Positions 43,893-53,922 of a DNA stretch of 64,000 bases are shown piece after piece; position 1 is the first letter of the stretch, and each line of letters begins with the position of its first letter. Position numbers and translations under genes: made by a program. The stretch covers positions 1 through 64,000 of the forward strand of contig NZ_JAILYN010000018.1 of the NCBI RefSeq assembly GCF_019795155.1, in the 5' to 3' direction. The notes beneath the pieces were generated by a model. The model worked only from the letters and a program-made list of their open reading frames with translations. It had not been told where the DNA came from and ran no database searches. The DNA is from Marinobacterium arenosum (lineage in GTDB: Bacteria; Pseudomonadota; Gammaproteobacteria; Pseudomonadales; Balneatricaceae).

Positions 43893-45122
43893 GTGTTCGA
43901 GTTTTGTGAGCGAATCTGGATCAACGCCAACCTGGCGACCTTCGACCCGGCGGTCGAGCGTCCCTATGGCGCGTTGTTCAACCAGGCGGTGGGGGTCAGT
44001 GACAGCCGCATCCAGGTGATTGCACCGATGGAGACGCTGGATGCCGCACGCTTGCCGGGCAAGGTGACCGATGCCCGTGGCGGCTGGCTGACGCCGGGGC
44101 TGGTCGATGCGCACAGCCACTTGGTGTACGCCGGTAGCCGGGCCAAGGAGTTCGAGCAGCGTCTGCTCGGTGCCAGCTACGAAGAGATCGCCCGTCAGGG
44201 CGGCGGCATTCTGTCGACCGTACGGGCGACCCGCGAGGCCAGCGTCAAACAGCTGGTGGAGCTGTCCGAGCCGCGCCTGAAGGCGCTGCTGGCCGAAGGC
44301 GTGACCTCGGTGGAGATCAAGTCCGGCTACGGCCTGAACGTCGAAAGCGAACTGAATATGCTGCGCGCCGCCCGCCAGCTGGGCGAGCGTCATCCGGTAC
44401 GGGTGTCCACCTCGCTGCTGGGCGCCCATGCGCTGCCGCCGGAGTTCCAGGACGACGCCGACGGTTATATCGATCTGGTCTGCAACGAGTTGATCCCGGC
44501 CGCGGTCGCCGAAGGGCTGGCCGATGCGGTCGATGTGTTCTGCGAAACCATCGCCTTCAGCCCGGCCCAGTGCGAGCGGGTGTTCCAGGCGGCGCAGCAG
44601 CACGGGCTGGGTATCCGCGCCCATGTCGAGCAGCTGTCCAACCAGCAGGGCGCGGCGCTGGCGGCCCGCTACGGCGCCTGGTCGGTCGACCACCTTGAGT
44701 GGCTGGACGAGGCCGGCGTCGAGGCGCTGGCCGCGGCCGGTACCGTCGCCACGCTGCTGCCGGGCGCGTTCTACTTCCTGCGCGATACCAAACTGCCGCC
44801 GATCGAACTGCTGCGTAAGCACCGGGTGCCGATGGCGGTGGCCACCGATCTGAATCCGGGCTCGTCGCCGCTGGCCTCGTTGCGGCTGGCGATGAACATG
44901 GCCTGCACGCTGTTCCGGCTGACCCCGGAGGAGGCGCTGGCCGGTGCGACCCGCTTCGGCGCCCAGGCGCTGGGCCAGGCCGGCGAGATCGGCCAGCTTA
45001 AGGTCGGCATGCGCGCCGACATGCTGCTGTGGGATATCGAACATCCGGCCGAGCTGGCCTACCAGTTCGGCGTCAACCCGATCCGCCAGCGGATCGTCGA
45101 TGGGGAGCCGAGCCATGCCTGA
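43893..45122 (+). CDS. hutI: Imidazolonepropionase HutI
   Basis: Hydrolyses 4-imidazolone-5-propanoate to N-formimino-L-glutamate, step 3 of histidine breakdown. 409 residues, an amidohydrolase. The metal HxH is His74/His76 in [12 protein letters not shown]; further family segments are [52 protein letters not shown] and [12 protein letters not shown]. Start GTG with GAGAG upstream. It is the first gene of hutI-hutG-hutU-hutH, the only one directly behind the HutC-box promoter, and overlaps hutG by eight bases. Confidence 0.96.
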   Translation: MFEFCERIWINANLATFDPAVERPYGALFNQAVGVSDSRIQVIAPMETLDAARLPGKVTDARGGWLTPGLVDAHSHLVYAGSRAKEFEQRLLGASYEEIARQGGGILSTVRATREASVKQLVELSEPRLKALLAEGVTSVEIKSGYGLNVESELNMLRAARQLGERHPVRVSTSLLGAHALPPEFQDDADGYIDLVCNELIPAAVAEGLADAVDVFCETIAFSPAQCERVFQAAQQHGLGIRAHVEQLSNQQGAALAARYGAWSVDHLEWLDEAGVEALAAAGTVATLLPGAFYFLRDTKLPPIELLRKHRVPMAVATDLNPGSSPLASLRLAMNMACTLFRLTPEEALAGATRFGAQALGQAGEIGQLKVGMRADMLLWDIEHPAELAYQFGVNPIRQRIVDGEPSHA

Positions 45123-46065
45123 CAGCAAGTTCCATGAGATCTGGAGCGGCCGGGTCGACAGCGAAGAGGTCGCCGAACTGGCCGGCCGGCTGCACCAGCG
45201 GATCGAGCCGCTGGCGACAGTGGCCGAGCAACCGGCCGGCGTCGCGCTGATCGGTTTCTGCTCCGACGAAGGGGTGCGCCGCAACAAGGGCCGGGTCGGT
45301 GCCCGCCAGGCGCCGGACCAGTTGCGCCGTGCGCTGGCCAATCTGCCCTGGCCGCCGCAGCGCGCCGCCTACGACGCCGGCAACGTGGTCTGCGAAGCCG
45401 AGCAGCTCGAACAGGCACATCAGGCGCTGGCCGACCGTGTCGAAAGCTGCCTGTCGGCCGGCCATTTTCCGCTGGTGCTGGGCGGTGGCCACGAGGTCGC
45501 CTACGGCAGCTGGCTGGGGCTGGCGCAACATCTGGCAGCCGAAGGCGAGCTGCCGCGGGTCGGCATCATCAATTTCGATGCCCACTTCGACCTGCGGCTG
45601 GACAGCAATGGCTGCAGTTCCGGTACGCCGTTCTACCAGATTGCCCGTCAATGTGAGCAGCGCGGTTACCCGTTCAACTACTGCTGCCTGGGCGTCAGCG
45701 AGATCTCCAATACCGCCGCGCTGTTCCGGCGCGCCGACGAGCTGGGGGTCAGCTACCGCAAGGATATCGATATGAGCCTGCTCCAGCTGGAGCAGACCCT
45801 GCAGCAACTGGAGCAGTTCATGGACGGCTGCGACCTGCTGTACCTGACCATCGATCTGGATGTGCTGCCGGCCGGCGTTGCGCCGGGGGTCAGCGCACCT
45901 GCGCCCAGAGGCGTGGGGCTGGAAGTGCTGGAGCCGCTGATTACCGTGATCCGCCGCACCGGCAAACTGAAACTCGCCGATATCGCGGAGTACAACCCGA
46001 ACTTCGATATCGATAACTGGACCGCCCGCGTCGCTGCGCGTCTGTTCCACTGTATTGTTAACTGA
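45115..46065 (+). CDS. hutG: Formimidoylglutamase HutG
   Basis: Hydrolyses N-formimino-L-glutamate to glutamate and formamide, the last step of the pathway. 316-residue arginase/agmatinase-fold enzyme with dinuclear Mn ligands visible: His126 (GGGHEVAYG), Asp155/His157/Asp159 (NFDAHFDLR) and Asp247/Asp249 (TIDLDVLP). Presence of HutG and absence of HutF here point to the one-step ending of the pathway. The ATG lies inside hutI (eight-base overlap). Confidence 0.95.
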   Translation: MPDSKFHEIWSGRVDSEEVAELAGRLHQRIEPLATVAEQPAGVALIGFCSDEGVRRNKGRVGARQAPDQLRRALANLPWPPQRAAYDAGNVVCEAEQLEQAHQALADRVESCLSAGHFPLVLGGGHEVAYGSWLGLAQHLAAEGELPRVGIINFDAHFDLRLDSNGCSSGTPFYQIARQCEQRGYPFNYCCLGVSEISNTAALFRRADELGVSYRKDIDMSLLQLEQTLQQLEQFMDGCDLLYLTIDLDVLPAGVAPGVSAPAPRGVGLEVLEPLITVIRRTGKLKLADIAEYNPNFDIDNWTARVAARLFHCIVN

Positions 46066-46076
46066 GGCCAAAAATA

Positions 46077-47750
46077 ATGACTGATTCCCGTCTCGATACC
46101 AGCCGTGTCATCAAAGCCCCGACCGGTGCTGAGAAAACCTGCAAGAGCTGGCTGACCGAAGCTGCAATGCGGATGCTGATGAACAACCTGCACCCGGATG
46201 TCGCCGAACGCCCGGAGGAGCTGGTGGTCTACGGCGGCATCGGCCGCGCCGCCCGCAACTGGGCGTGCTACGACAAGATCATCGAAGTGCTGCAGCGTCT
46301 CGAGGACGACGAATCCCTGCTGATCCAGTCCGGCAAGCCGGTCGGCGTGTTCAAGACCCACGCCGACGCGCCGCGGGTGCTGATCGCCAACTCCAACCTG
46401 GTACCGCACTGGGCCAACTGGGAGCACTTCAACGAGCTGGATAAGAAAGGCCTGATGATGTACGGCCAGATGACCGCCGGCTCCTGGGTCTACATCGGTT
46501 CCCAGGGTATCGTGCAGGGTACTTACGAAACCTTCGCCGCGATGGCCAAGCAGCACTTCAACGGCGGCGCCAACGGGCGCTGGATCCTGACCGGCGGTCT
46601 CGGCGGCATGGGCGGTGCGCAGCCGCTGGCGGCGACCATGGCGGGCTTCTCCTGCCTGGCGGTCGAGTGCGACGAGACCCGCATCGATTTCCGTCTGCGC
46701 ACCCGCTACGTCGACAAGAAAGCCTACAGCCTGGACGAGGCGCTGGAGATTATCGAAACTGCCAAGGCCAACGGCGAAGCGGTCTCCGTCGGCCTGCTGG
46801 GCAACTGTGCCGACATCTTCCCGGAACTGGTCGAGCGCGGTATCACCCCGGATGTCTGCACCGACCAGACCAGCGCCCACGATCCGCTGAACGGCTACCT
46901 GCCGAAGGGCTGGACCATGGAATATGCCGCCGAGATGCGCCAGAAGGACGAAGCGGCGGTGGTCGATGCCGCCAAGGAATCGATGGCGCTGCAGGTGCGC
47001 GCGATGCTGGAGTTGCAGGCCCGTGGCGCCGCCACCACCGACTACGGCAACAACATCCGCCAGATGGCGTTCGAGAAGGGCGTCGAGAACGCCTTCGATT
47101 TCCCGGGCTTCGTGCCGGCCTACATCCGTCCGCTGTTCTGCGAGGGTGTTGGCCCGTTCCGCTGGGTGGCGCTGTCCGGCGACCCGGAGGATATCTACAA
47201 GACCGACCAGAAGGTGAAGGAGCTGATCCCGGACGATCCGCACCTGCACAACTGGCTGGATATGGCCCGCGAGCGGATCGCCTTCCAGGGGCTGCCGGCC
47301 CGTATCTGCTGGGTCGGCCTGAAAGATCGTGCCCGCCTGGCACTGGCGTTCAACGAGATGGTCAAAAATGGTGAACTGAAGGCGCCGGTGGTGATCGGTC
47401 GCGACCACCTGGACTCTGGCTCCGTGGCCAGCCCGAACCGCGAAACCGAGGCGATGCAGGATGGCTCCGACGCGGTATCCGATTGGCCGCTGCTGAACGC
47501 ATTGCTGAACACTGCCGGTGGCGCGACCTGGGTATCGCTGCACCACGGTGGCGGTGTGGGCATGGGCTTCAGTCAGCATGCCGGCGTGGTGATCGTCGCC
47601 GACGGTAGCGATGCCGCCGCCCAGCGCCTGGGCCGGGTGCTGCGTAACGATCCGGGCACCGGCGTTATGCGTCACGCCGATGCCGGTTACGATATCGCCA
47701 TCAACTGTGCCAAGGAGCAGGGGCTGGACCTGCCGATGCTGAAGGGCTGA
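46077..47750 (+). CDS. hutU: Urocanate hydratase HutU
   Basis: Converts urocanate to imidazolonepropionate using tightly bound NAD+ as an electrophile. 557 residues, the standard length. Family segments: [42 protein letters not shown] (NAD binding), [50 protein letters not shown] and [19 protein letters not shown]. It lies 11 bases after hutG in the hut operon. Confidence 0.97.
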   Translation: MTDSRLDTSRVIKAPTGAEKTCKSWLTEAAMRMLMNNLHPDVAERPEELVVYGGIGRAARNWACYDKIIEVLQRLEDDESLLIQSGKPVGVFKTHADAPRVLIANSNLVPHWANWEHFNELDKKGLMMYGQMTAGSWVYIGSQGIVQGTYETFAAMAKQHFNGGANGRWILTGGLGGMGGAQPLAATMAGFSCLAVECDETRIDFRLRTRYVDKKAYSLDEALEIIETAKANGEAVSVGLLGNCADIFPELVERGITPDVCTDQTSAHDPLNGYLPKGWTMEYAAEMRQKDEAAVVDAAKESMALQVRAMLELQARGAATTDYGNNIRQMAFEKGVENAFDFPGFVPAYIRPLFCEGVGPFRWVALSGDPEDIYKTDQKVKELIPDDPHLHNWLDMARERIAFQGLPARICWVGLKDRARLALAFNEMVKNGELKAPVVIGRDHLDSGSVASPNRETEAMQDGSDAVSDWPLLNALLNTAGGATWVSLHHGGGVGMGFSQHAGVVIVADGSDAAAQRLGRVLRNDPGTGVMRHADAGYDIAINCAKEQGLDLPMLKG

Positions 47751-47839
47751 GCCCGGCTGATATGCGGCGGGACCCGGTATCAGACCGGCTCTCGCCGCCG
47801 ACTGTTTCCGATTAAGTTGCGATAAGTTCAGGAAATCTA

Positions 47840-49375
47840 TTGATGAAAAAAATCACCATTCGTCCGGGCTCGATGACACTGGCGGAACTGCGTCTGCTCA
47901 ACAATGAGTCGGTCGAGCTGGCGCTGGATCCGGCCAGCCACCAGGCGATCCATGCCAGCAGCGCGGCGGTCGCGCGTGTGATCGAGCAGCAGCGGGTCGT
48001 CTACGGCATCAACACCGGCTTCGGCCTGCTGGCCAACACCCGTATCGCGCCGGAAGACCTGGAGCTGCTGCAGCGCAGTATCGTGCTGTCCCATGCCGCC
48101 GGTATCGGTCAGCTGATGGATGAGTCGACCGTGCGGCTGATGATGGTGTTGAAGATCAACTCACTGGCGCGCGGCTTCTCCGGTATCCGGCTGGAGGTGA
48201 TCGAAGCACTGATCACGCTGCTCAACGCCGAGGTTTACCCCTGCGTGCCGCAGAAAGGTTCGGTCGGCGCGTCCGGCGACCTGGCGCCGCTGGCGCATAT
48301 GAGCACCGTGCTGCTGGGTGAGGGCGAGGTGCTGTACAAGGGCGACCGCCTGTCCGGTGCCGAAGGCCTGAAGATCGCCGGTCTGGAGCCGATCACCCTG
48401 GCGCCGAAAGAGGGGCTGGCGCTGCTGAACGGTACCCAGGCATCGACCGCCTTCGCTCTGCAGGGGCTGTTCGCCGCCGAAGACCTGTATGCCGCCGCAA
48501 CCGTGGCCGGCGCTACCTCGGTGGAAGCGGCGCTGGGCAGCCGTCGGCCGTTCGACGCCCGCCTGCATGCCGCACGCGGCCAGCAGGGCCAGATCGATGC
48601 GGCGAACGCCTACCGCCACCTGCTGGGCGAGCAGTCCGAGATCGGCAACTCCCACGCCCAGTGCGAAAAGGTGCAGGACCCGTACTCGCTGCGCTGCCAG
48701 CCGCAGGTGATGGGTGCCTGCCTGTGGCAGATCCGCCAGGCGGCCGAAGTGCTGCTGGTGGAGGCCAATGCGGTGTCCGATAACCCGCTGGTGTTTGCCG
48801 ACGAGGACGATTTCATCTCCGGCGGTAACTTCCACGCCGAGCCGGTGGCGATGGCGGCCGACAACCTGGCACTGGCGATCGCCGAGATCGGTGCGCTGTC
48901 CGAGCGTCGCATGGCGCTGTTGATCGACTCCAACCTCAGCAAGCTGCCACCGTTCCTGGTCAACAATGGTGGTGTCAACTCCGGCTTCATGATCGCCCAG
49001 GTGACCTCTGCGGCGTTGGCGTCGGAGAATAAAACCCTGGCTCACCCGGCCTCGGTGGACAGCATGCCGACCTCCGCCAACCAGGAGGACCATGTGTCGA
49101 TGGCGACCTTTGCCGGCCGCCGGCTGATCGAAATGGCTGACAATACCGCCGGCATCCTGGCCGTGGAATACCTGGCTGCCTGCCAGGGGCTGGATTTCCG
49201 CGCGCCGTTGAAGGCCAGCGAGCTGGTCGAAGCCGCCAAGACCGAGCTGCGTGAGCGGGTGCCGTTCTACGACAAGGACCGCTACTTCGCACCGGATATC
49301 GAAAATGCCAAGGCGCTGATCCAGGGTGCTACGCTGAACCGCTATATGCCGGAGCAGCTGCTGCCGAGCGTGTAA
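47840..49375 (+). CDS. hutH: Histidine ammonia-lyase HutH
   Basis: Removes ammonia from histidine to give urocanate, the first step of the pathway and the source of the HutC inducer. 511 residues. The MIO cofactor triplet Ala143-Ser144-Gly145 lies in [23 protein letters not shown] at 54-61 provides the active-site Tyr; [10 protein letters not shown] and the [13 protein letters not shown] loop are intact. It is the last gene of the operon (89 bases after hutU) and is followed by two hairpins, the second a clear terminator. Confidence 0.97.
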   Translation: MMKKITIRPGSMTLAELRLLNNESVELALDPASHQAIHASSAAVARVIEQQRVVYGINTGFGLLANTRIAPEDLELLQRSIVLSHAAGIGQLMDESTVRLMMVLKINSLARGFSGIRLEVIEALITLLNAEVYPCVPQKGSVGASGDLAPLAHMSTVLLGEGEVLYKGDRLSGAEGLKIAGLEPITLAPKEGLALLNGTQASTAFALQGLFAAEDLYAAATVAGATSVEAALGSRRPFDARLHAARGQQGQIDAANAYRHLLGEQSEIGNSHAQCEKVQDPYSLRCQPQVMGACLWQIRQAAEVLLVEANAVSDNPLVFADEDDFISGGNFHAEPVAMAADNLALAIAEIGALSERRMALLIDSNLSKLPPFLVNNGGVNSGFMIAQVTSAALASENKTLAHPASVDSMPTSANQEDHVSMATFAGRRLIEMADNTAGILAVEYLAACQGLDFRAPLKASELVEAAKTELRERVPFYDKDRYFAPDIENAKALIQGATLNRYMPEQLLPSV

Positions 49376-49699
49376 GGTTTCAATCGCTAAAAACAGGCTC
49401 TAAACCACTGCCGCGGACCGTCCCATGTCGACCGCGGCAGCTACTCTCACTTCAGCCCGCCCGGCTTTGCCGGAGCGGGTTTTTTTAAATATTTCAGGCA
49501 CTTTGCCGGGTTGCTGTTATTTGTTGATCCATGCCAGGACAAATTCGATCAATTGCCTGTCAGGCGCTACCGTGCCCGGGCAACTCGTGATAGGTTTGCT
49601 CTAGGTTTACTGAGAACCTTTGAGGGGTGGCGATTGGTCGGATCCCAAACGCCACCAACTCTGTTAGAGCGAATAACAAAAATAATCAGGGAGTCTCTG
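49376..49699. other. Intergenic region between hutH and LivJ-like gene
   Basis: No gene seen. It contains a hairpin without T run (CTGCCGCGG 49408-49416 with 49432-49440), the hut terminator (49455-49487), and further right an inverted repeat (GGTGGCG 49626-49632 with 49650-49656) in the leader of the LivJ-like gene, 43 bases before its ATG. Confidence 0.6.
49455..49487 (+). terminator. Terminator of the hut operon
   Basis: A GC-rich stem CCCGCCCGGC-TTT-GCCGGAGCGGG (one internal mismatch) is followed by TTTTTTT. Located about 80 bases after the hutH stop. Confidence 0.88.
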
Positions 49700-50806
49700 A
49701 TGTCACTACTGAAAAAATCAATCTCCACCCTTGCTCTCTCCGTTGCCGTGGCAATGTCCGCTCACGCGGCTGACACGCTGAAGATCGGTATCGCCGGTCC
49801 GAAAACTGGCCCCGTGGCCCAGTACGGCGACATGCAGTTCAACGGTACCCACGCGGCAATCGAACTGATCAACAAGGCCGGCGGTATTAACGGCATGATG
49901 CTGGAAGCGGTCGAATACGACGACGCCTGCGATCCGAAACAGGCGGTGGCGGTAGCCAACAAGATCGTTTCCGACGGCGTGCAGTATGTTGTCGGCCACC
50001 TGTGCTCCAGCTCCACCCAGCCGGCGACCGATGTCTATGAAGAGGAAGGTGTGCTGGCGGTAACCTGCTCCACCAACCCGAGCATCACCGAACGTGGCTA
50101 CCAGATGGTGTTCCGCACCATCGGCCTGGACTCCGACCAGGGCCCGACCGCAGCGCGCTATGTCGCGGCCAACATCAAGCCGCAGCGTGTCGCTGTGATC
50201 CACGACAAGCAGCAGTATGGCGAAGGCATCGCGATGTCTGTCCGTAAGACGCTGATGGATTCCGGTATCGAGGTGGTGATGACCGAGGGTGTCACTGCCG
50301 GCGACAAGGACTTCTCGTCGCTGATCACCAAAATGAAAAAAGAAGGCGTCGACTTCGTTTACTTCGGCGGTTACCACCCGGAACTGGGCCTGATCATGCG
50401 TCAGAGCCACGCGGTTGGCTTCAATCCGCAGTTCATGGGTCCGGAAGCGGTGGGTAACAAAGAGGTTGCCAACATCGCCGGTGAAGCCGCTGAAGGCCTG
50501 CTGGTGACCCTGCCGGCGCGCTATGACCTGCTGCCGAAGAACAAAGACGTGGTCGAGCTGATGAAGTCCAAAGGACAGGATCCGACAGGTCCGTTCGTCT
50601 GGACCAGCGTTGCAGCGGTACAGGCGATGGTTGATGTGATCGGTAAGGTTGGCGCGGACGACCCGGCCAAGGTAGCCGACGAACTGCGTGGCAACACCAT
50701 CGATACTGCGATGGGCCCGCTGACCTGGGACCAGAAGGGCGACCTGATCGGCTTCGAGTTCGGTATCTTCAAGTGGCACGCAGACGGTACGGGTACCCCG
50801 CTGTAA
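49700..50806 (+). CDS. LivJ/BraC-like ABC transporter binding protein
   Basis: 368 residues from ATG 49700 (CAGGGAG upstream). Signal peptide MSLLKKSISTLALSVAVAMSAHA, then a type I periplasmic binding fold: TLKIGIAGPKTGPVAQYGDMQFNG, AINKAGGINGMMLE-like segment, CDPKQAVAVANKIV, VVGHLCSSSTQPATDVYEEEG and TFGYHPELGLI-like FGGYHPELGLIMRQ. These are LivJ/BraC branched-chain amino acid binding features. No permease or ATPase genes (livHMGF) are adjacent, so it is an orphan that must work with a distant transporter. Strong terminator after. Confidence 0.92.
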   Translation: MSLLKKSISTLALSVAVAMSAHAADTLKIGIAGPKTGPVAQYGDMQFNGTHAAIELINKAGGINGMMLEAVEYDDACDPKQAVAVANKIVSDGVQYVVGHLCSSSTQPATDVYEEEGVLAVTCSTNPSITERGYQMVFRTIGLDSDQGPTAARYVAANIKPQRVAVIHDKQQYGEGIAMSVRKTLMDSGIEVVMTEGVTAGDKDFSSLITKMKKEGVDFVYFGGYHPELGLIMRQSHAVGFNPQFMGPEAVGNKEVANIAGEAAEGLLVTLPARYDLLPKNKDVVELMKSKGQDPTGPFVWTSVAAVQAMVDVIGKVGADDPAKVADELRGNTIDTAMGPLTWDQKGDLIGFEFGIFKWHADGTGTPL

Positions 50807-50856
50807 GCCAAATGTTGTTTTAAGGACGCTCCCGCACGGGATTCGTCCGCAGTGAT

Positions 50857-50890
50857 AAGAACCCAGCTTGGCAGCTGGGTTCTTTTATTT
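50857..50890 (+). terminator. Rho-independent terminator of LivJ-like gene
   Basis: A perfect 12-bp stem (50857-50868 with 50873-50884, AAGAACCCAGCT) and loop TGGC, followed by TTATTTT. Located 50 bases after the stop. Confidence 0.93.
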
Positions 50891-50998
50891 TGGCGCTGGG
50901 CGCGTGCCTTGGCAGTAGGTGTCCGTATAATTTGCTTGGCGGTTAATGCGCCAAGCCTGGTGTTACCGGAGAACAACCTATTCAGATTTTTATAGGTT

Positions 50999-53269
50999 CT
51001 ACTGGCATGATGAGTTTGAATCCCCCGGTATCTGAATTTCATCAGAGTCGCTAAGAAAAACAGTTCCATCCTGGAAACTGCCGGTAATGAACAGTTCGTT
51101 ACCGGTGAACAGCATTCCCACGTCCCGTAATTCCGATGTTTTGAAGTGGGCGACCAGATCCTTGATACCATCTTGTGGATCGCTGACATCCTTGTTGGTG
51201 GAAATCCGTACCGGTTCCACCTCCGAAGAAGATGAATCTGTCAGCCTGATGGTCGCAGCCTCGATCTCCGTAAGATCGACCCCTGGCCGGCCCAGCACGG
51301 CAATCGCGACCCTGCCTTTATTGTCTTTATTTATACAATTCGGATCGCTGCCAGGTTTCACATCGATATCCAAAGGTGCCCCTTCGGTGACCTCGACGGA
51401 GCAGTCGGCGGTCAGCGCGGTTCCCATCACGCCCACGGTGACCAGCCTTGGGCCGGTCGGCGCTGTGTAAGGTATGAAGAAGCCGACGTTGGCGTTGCCC
51501 TGATCATCTATCTGCCCCATTGCCACGAAGTCGTCGCCGATAAAGACCTTGGCGGTCTCGCCGGGTATCAGGCCGCTGGCTTCTACCGATGCGGCGCCGC
51601 CTTGTGGTACTTCAGCCGAGTCGACACCGCACACTGGAAAATCAGGATGGATCAGGAACAGAGGGACAGCGCCAAACAGCGAAGTGTTTGGCAGACGATC
51701 CAGCTCCATGTCTGAGGTTACGCCCAACTGTTCGGCGATCGCCTGCATTCGTGCTTCGGACGTTATTGCTCCTCTCACCGAATTGGGCATCAGAATCGAC
51801 ACCACATCATATCGGTCTTCACCGGTTTCGGCGTCCCGGATCGTCCCGACCTGGGCACTGATGCCGCTATCGCTTATCTCCGCGAAGCTGCCTGACTGGA
51901 ATCTCCAGACCGTTGGCGTCACGATTCGAAAACCATTCACCAGCTGGCTGTCAGCTGTTGATTCGCTCAGAGATTCGTCCGTTATGGCGGGTGGGGGAAT
52001 GAAGGTTACCACCACTCGGGTGACCAGCTCGGCCCCCTGAAAGCTGGTATTAAATCCCAGCGAGGAGGGCATACCGCCGGTCGCCGGGTTATTGTCCAGA
52101 TCTAGAAAAACCAGGTACTGATTTTCCACTTCTATCGGAATGGTGCCAAAGAGGACATGGTTCAGCGCGGTCGATTGCAGCGTATCGTTCACCAGCATGC
52201 CGACCGAGTTAATATCAACTTCTCGGTTGGTGACATCATGCAAGGGGTCTACACGGTGGTCACTGAAGGCTTGACCCGGGATCAGAATATTCGGCGGGTC
52301 GGTATGGCTACCCGGCATTTTTTCCGCCACGATCCGGGCTCTGTCCCGTTGCAGGTCGGTGATCACATTGGTGCCCTTATTAGTGTTGGTTGCCATCAGT
52401 GAAAATGGCTCGGCGTCAACGTCTTCGTCCGTATCACAGCCCCCTGACGCACCGTAGCCATCAAATAGCTCATCTTCGTCATCGTCCAGGCCGTTGCCAT
52501 GCTCGAGGAACAGGGCATGACCGAGTTCGTGAGCCATCAGTATTCCGGATGCCCGCTCGTCCGCCGTCAGTAGCGCATTGTCTTTGACAAATACATAGCC
52601 GGCATCGTCATCCACGCTGATGATCAGGGACGGATCTTTACAGATGTCCTCCGCAGCTGCGCTTGCCGAGTAGTAGAAGCCGCCTTTGCCGCCAAGGAAG
52701 CCCTCGTTGCCGGCGCTGTCGACAAAACGACGGATATTGATGGCCAAGGGGCCGGAGAAGTTAACCGGATCTTTACCTTCCAGTTGTCGTTGCGCATTGA
52801 TATCGACCTCCATCGCATCCCAGGCTTCGCGGCACTTGGCCAGGGTTTCCTCCTGTTCGGTGGTGTTCAGTTCGATGTCCCCCTCCTGTGAGCCAGCGGA
52901 TATGTTCACATCGTCGATAATGGGGAAATTGATGCCACCGATGATCTCGATCTGATCGGTCGTCAGGTCTTTGACTGCGAAACCACTGCGAAATGTTATG
53001 TTGGCGCCCGGTATCCAGAAATTGTCACTGGGACGTTCGTGGCGTCGCCATAGCACGTCATTGGTGCTTGATTCTCCAACGCCGCCGGGATCGGTAACGG
53101 CCGGGCTGCCTTGCACCGCGCACCAGCGAAGTGGCACGCCACGCAGGCCTGTAGCGGCGTCGCCTGCGGTGAGATTTGTGGGCCAAGATGCCAAGCAAAA
53201 CGATAACAGGGTTGTTGCGGAAAATAGGGCGATCGAGGTTCGCTCCATTTCGGTTTTACGTATGTCCAT
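50999..53269 (-). CDS. Secreted metzincin-like metalloprotease
   Basis: 756 residues with a hydrophobic, signal-like N-terminus (about 10-30). The zinc site HELGHALFLEH gives His247, Glu248, His251 and His257 (HExxHxxxxxH), and PFSLMATN provides the Met-turn Met292: a metzincin. The usual Gly two residues after the second His-Ala is Phe254. A long beta-rich middle follows, and the C-terminus (about 635-750) holds a DIDVKPGSDPNCINKDNKG domain seen in many secreted environmental proteins. It has GGAGAG upstream. Function: extracellular protease, inferred; target unknown. No secretion genes are nearby. Confidence 0.82.
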   Translation of the reverse strand: MDIRKTEMERTSIALFSATTLLSFCLASWPTNLTAGDAATGLRGVPLRWCAVQGSPAVTDPGGVGESSTNDVLWRRHERPSDNFWIPGANITFRSGFAVKDLTTDQIEIIGGINFPIIDDVNISAGSQEGDIELNTTEQEETLAKCREAWDAMEVDINAQRQLEGKDPVNFSGPLAINIRRFVDSAGNEGFLGGKGGFYYSASAAAEDICKDPSLIISVDDDAGYVFVKDNALLTADERASGILMAHELGHALFLEHGNGLDDDEDELFDGYGASGGCDTDEDVDAEPFSLMATNTNKGTNVITDLQRDRARIVAEKMPGSHTDPPNILIPGQAFSDHRVDPLHDVTNREVDINSVGMLVNDTLQSTALNHVLFGTIPIEVENQYLVFLDLDNNPATGGMPSSLGFNTSFQGAELVTRVVVTFIPPPAITDESLSESTADSQLVNGFRIVTPTVWRFQSGSFAEISDSGISAQVGTIRDAETGEDRYDVVSILMPNSVRGAITSEARMQAIAEQLGVTSDMELDRLPNTSLFGAVPLFLIHPDFPVCGVDSAEVPQGGAASVEASGLIPGETAKVFIGDDFVAMGQIDDQGNANVGFFIPYTAPTGPRLVTVGVMGTALTADCSVEVTEGAPLDIDVKPGSDPNCINKDNKGRVAIAVLGRPGVDLTEIEAATIRLTDSSSSEVEPVRISTNKDVSDPQDGIKDLVAHFKTSELRDVGMLFTGNELFITGSFQDGTVFLSDSDEIQIPGDSNSSCQ

Positions 53270-53527
53270 GTGAGTCTCTCCAAGCGTTGCCAGACAGTCG
53301 TAATTGATCGGGCTGGTCTGGAGGGCGGCAGCTCAATGTGCTGGCGCTTTGTCCTGTCAATTCAAGGAGCGTGCCAGCAAGCCGGAAAGTTCACGGAATC
53401 AGCGGGTTAGTTCATGGACGCTAAAACAGAGCGGGAGATATCTGTTAGCAAGGATTAACAATGCAGAAGGTGGCCTGGCCTTTAGCGGCCCGCTTTTGGC
53501 CCAGTCGGTGAGGCTTGTCTGAAAGGA

Positions 53528-53767
53528 CTATGCTGGCAGCGTATCCTGCTCCAGCAGCGCCAGGATCTGCAGTGCCTGGTCGCGGCTGTCGCCGCAGATG
53601 GCGATCTCCGCCTGAAAGTCGGCGCAGGCTTGCGGCCGTTCCGGCTGGCCGAACAGCGCGCACAGGTTGTCCGGGCTCAGGTGGCGGCAGCGCTCACCGG
53701 CCGGTTTGTTCAGGCTGCTGATACTGGGCGCGATGCAGCAGGCGCCGCAGCCGGTTCGACATTGCAT
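53528..53767 (-). CDS. YkgJ-family cysteine cluster protein
   Basis: 79 residues from ATG 53767; the frame extends to 53842 but the family starts here. CRTGCGACCIAPSIS, CRHLSPDNLCALFG and the RPQACADFQ ending give the YkgJ cysteine pattern, thought to bind a metal or Fe-S cluster. Small, cytoplasmic, function not established. Adjacent lipoprotein gene is divergent. Confidence 0.85.
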   Translation of the reverse strand: MQCRTGCGACCIAPSISSLNKPAGERCRHLSPDNLCALFGQPERPQACADFQAEIAICGDSRDQALQILALLEQDTLPA

Positions 53768-53922
53768 AGTCAGGCTCGAGGGTATTCGACAGGGGGCCGC
53801 GCGACCGGATAGCCAATCGCCGCGTAGCGCGCACCCTAGCATCTTTGCCGGAAAATTGCCCGATAAGCTTCCATTCTTGCATTAGACTTAATCAGCAGAC
53901 TGGGGATCAGGAGGGGACGGAG

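Noticed and set aside
45753-47675. 640-codon minus-strand frame opposite hutU
   Set aside because: Antisense shadow; no ribosome site or motif.
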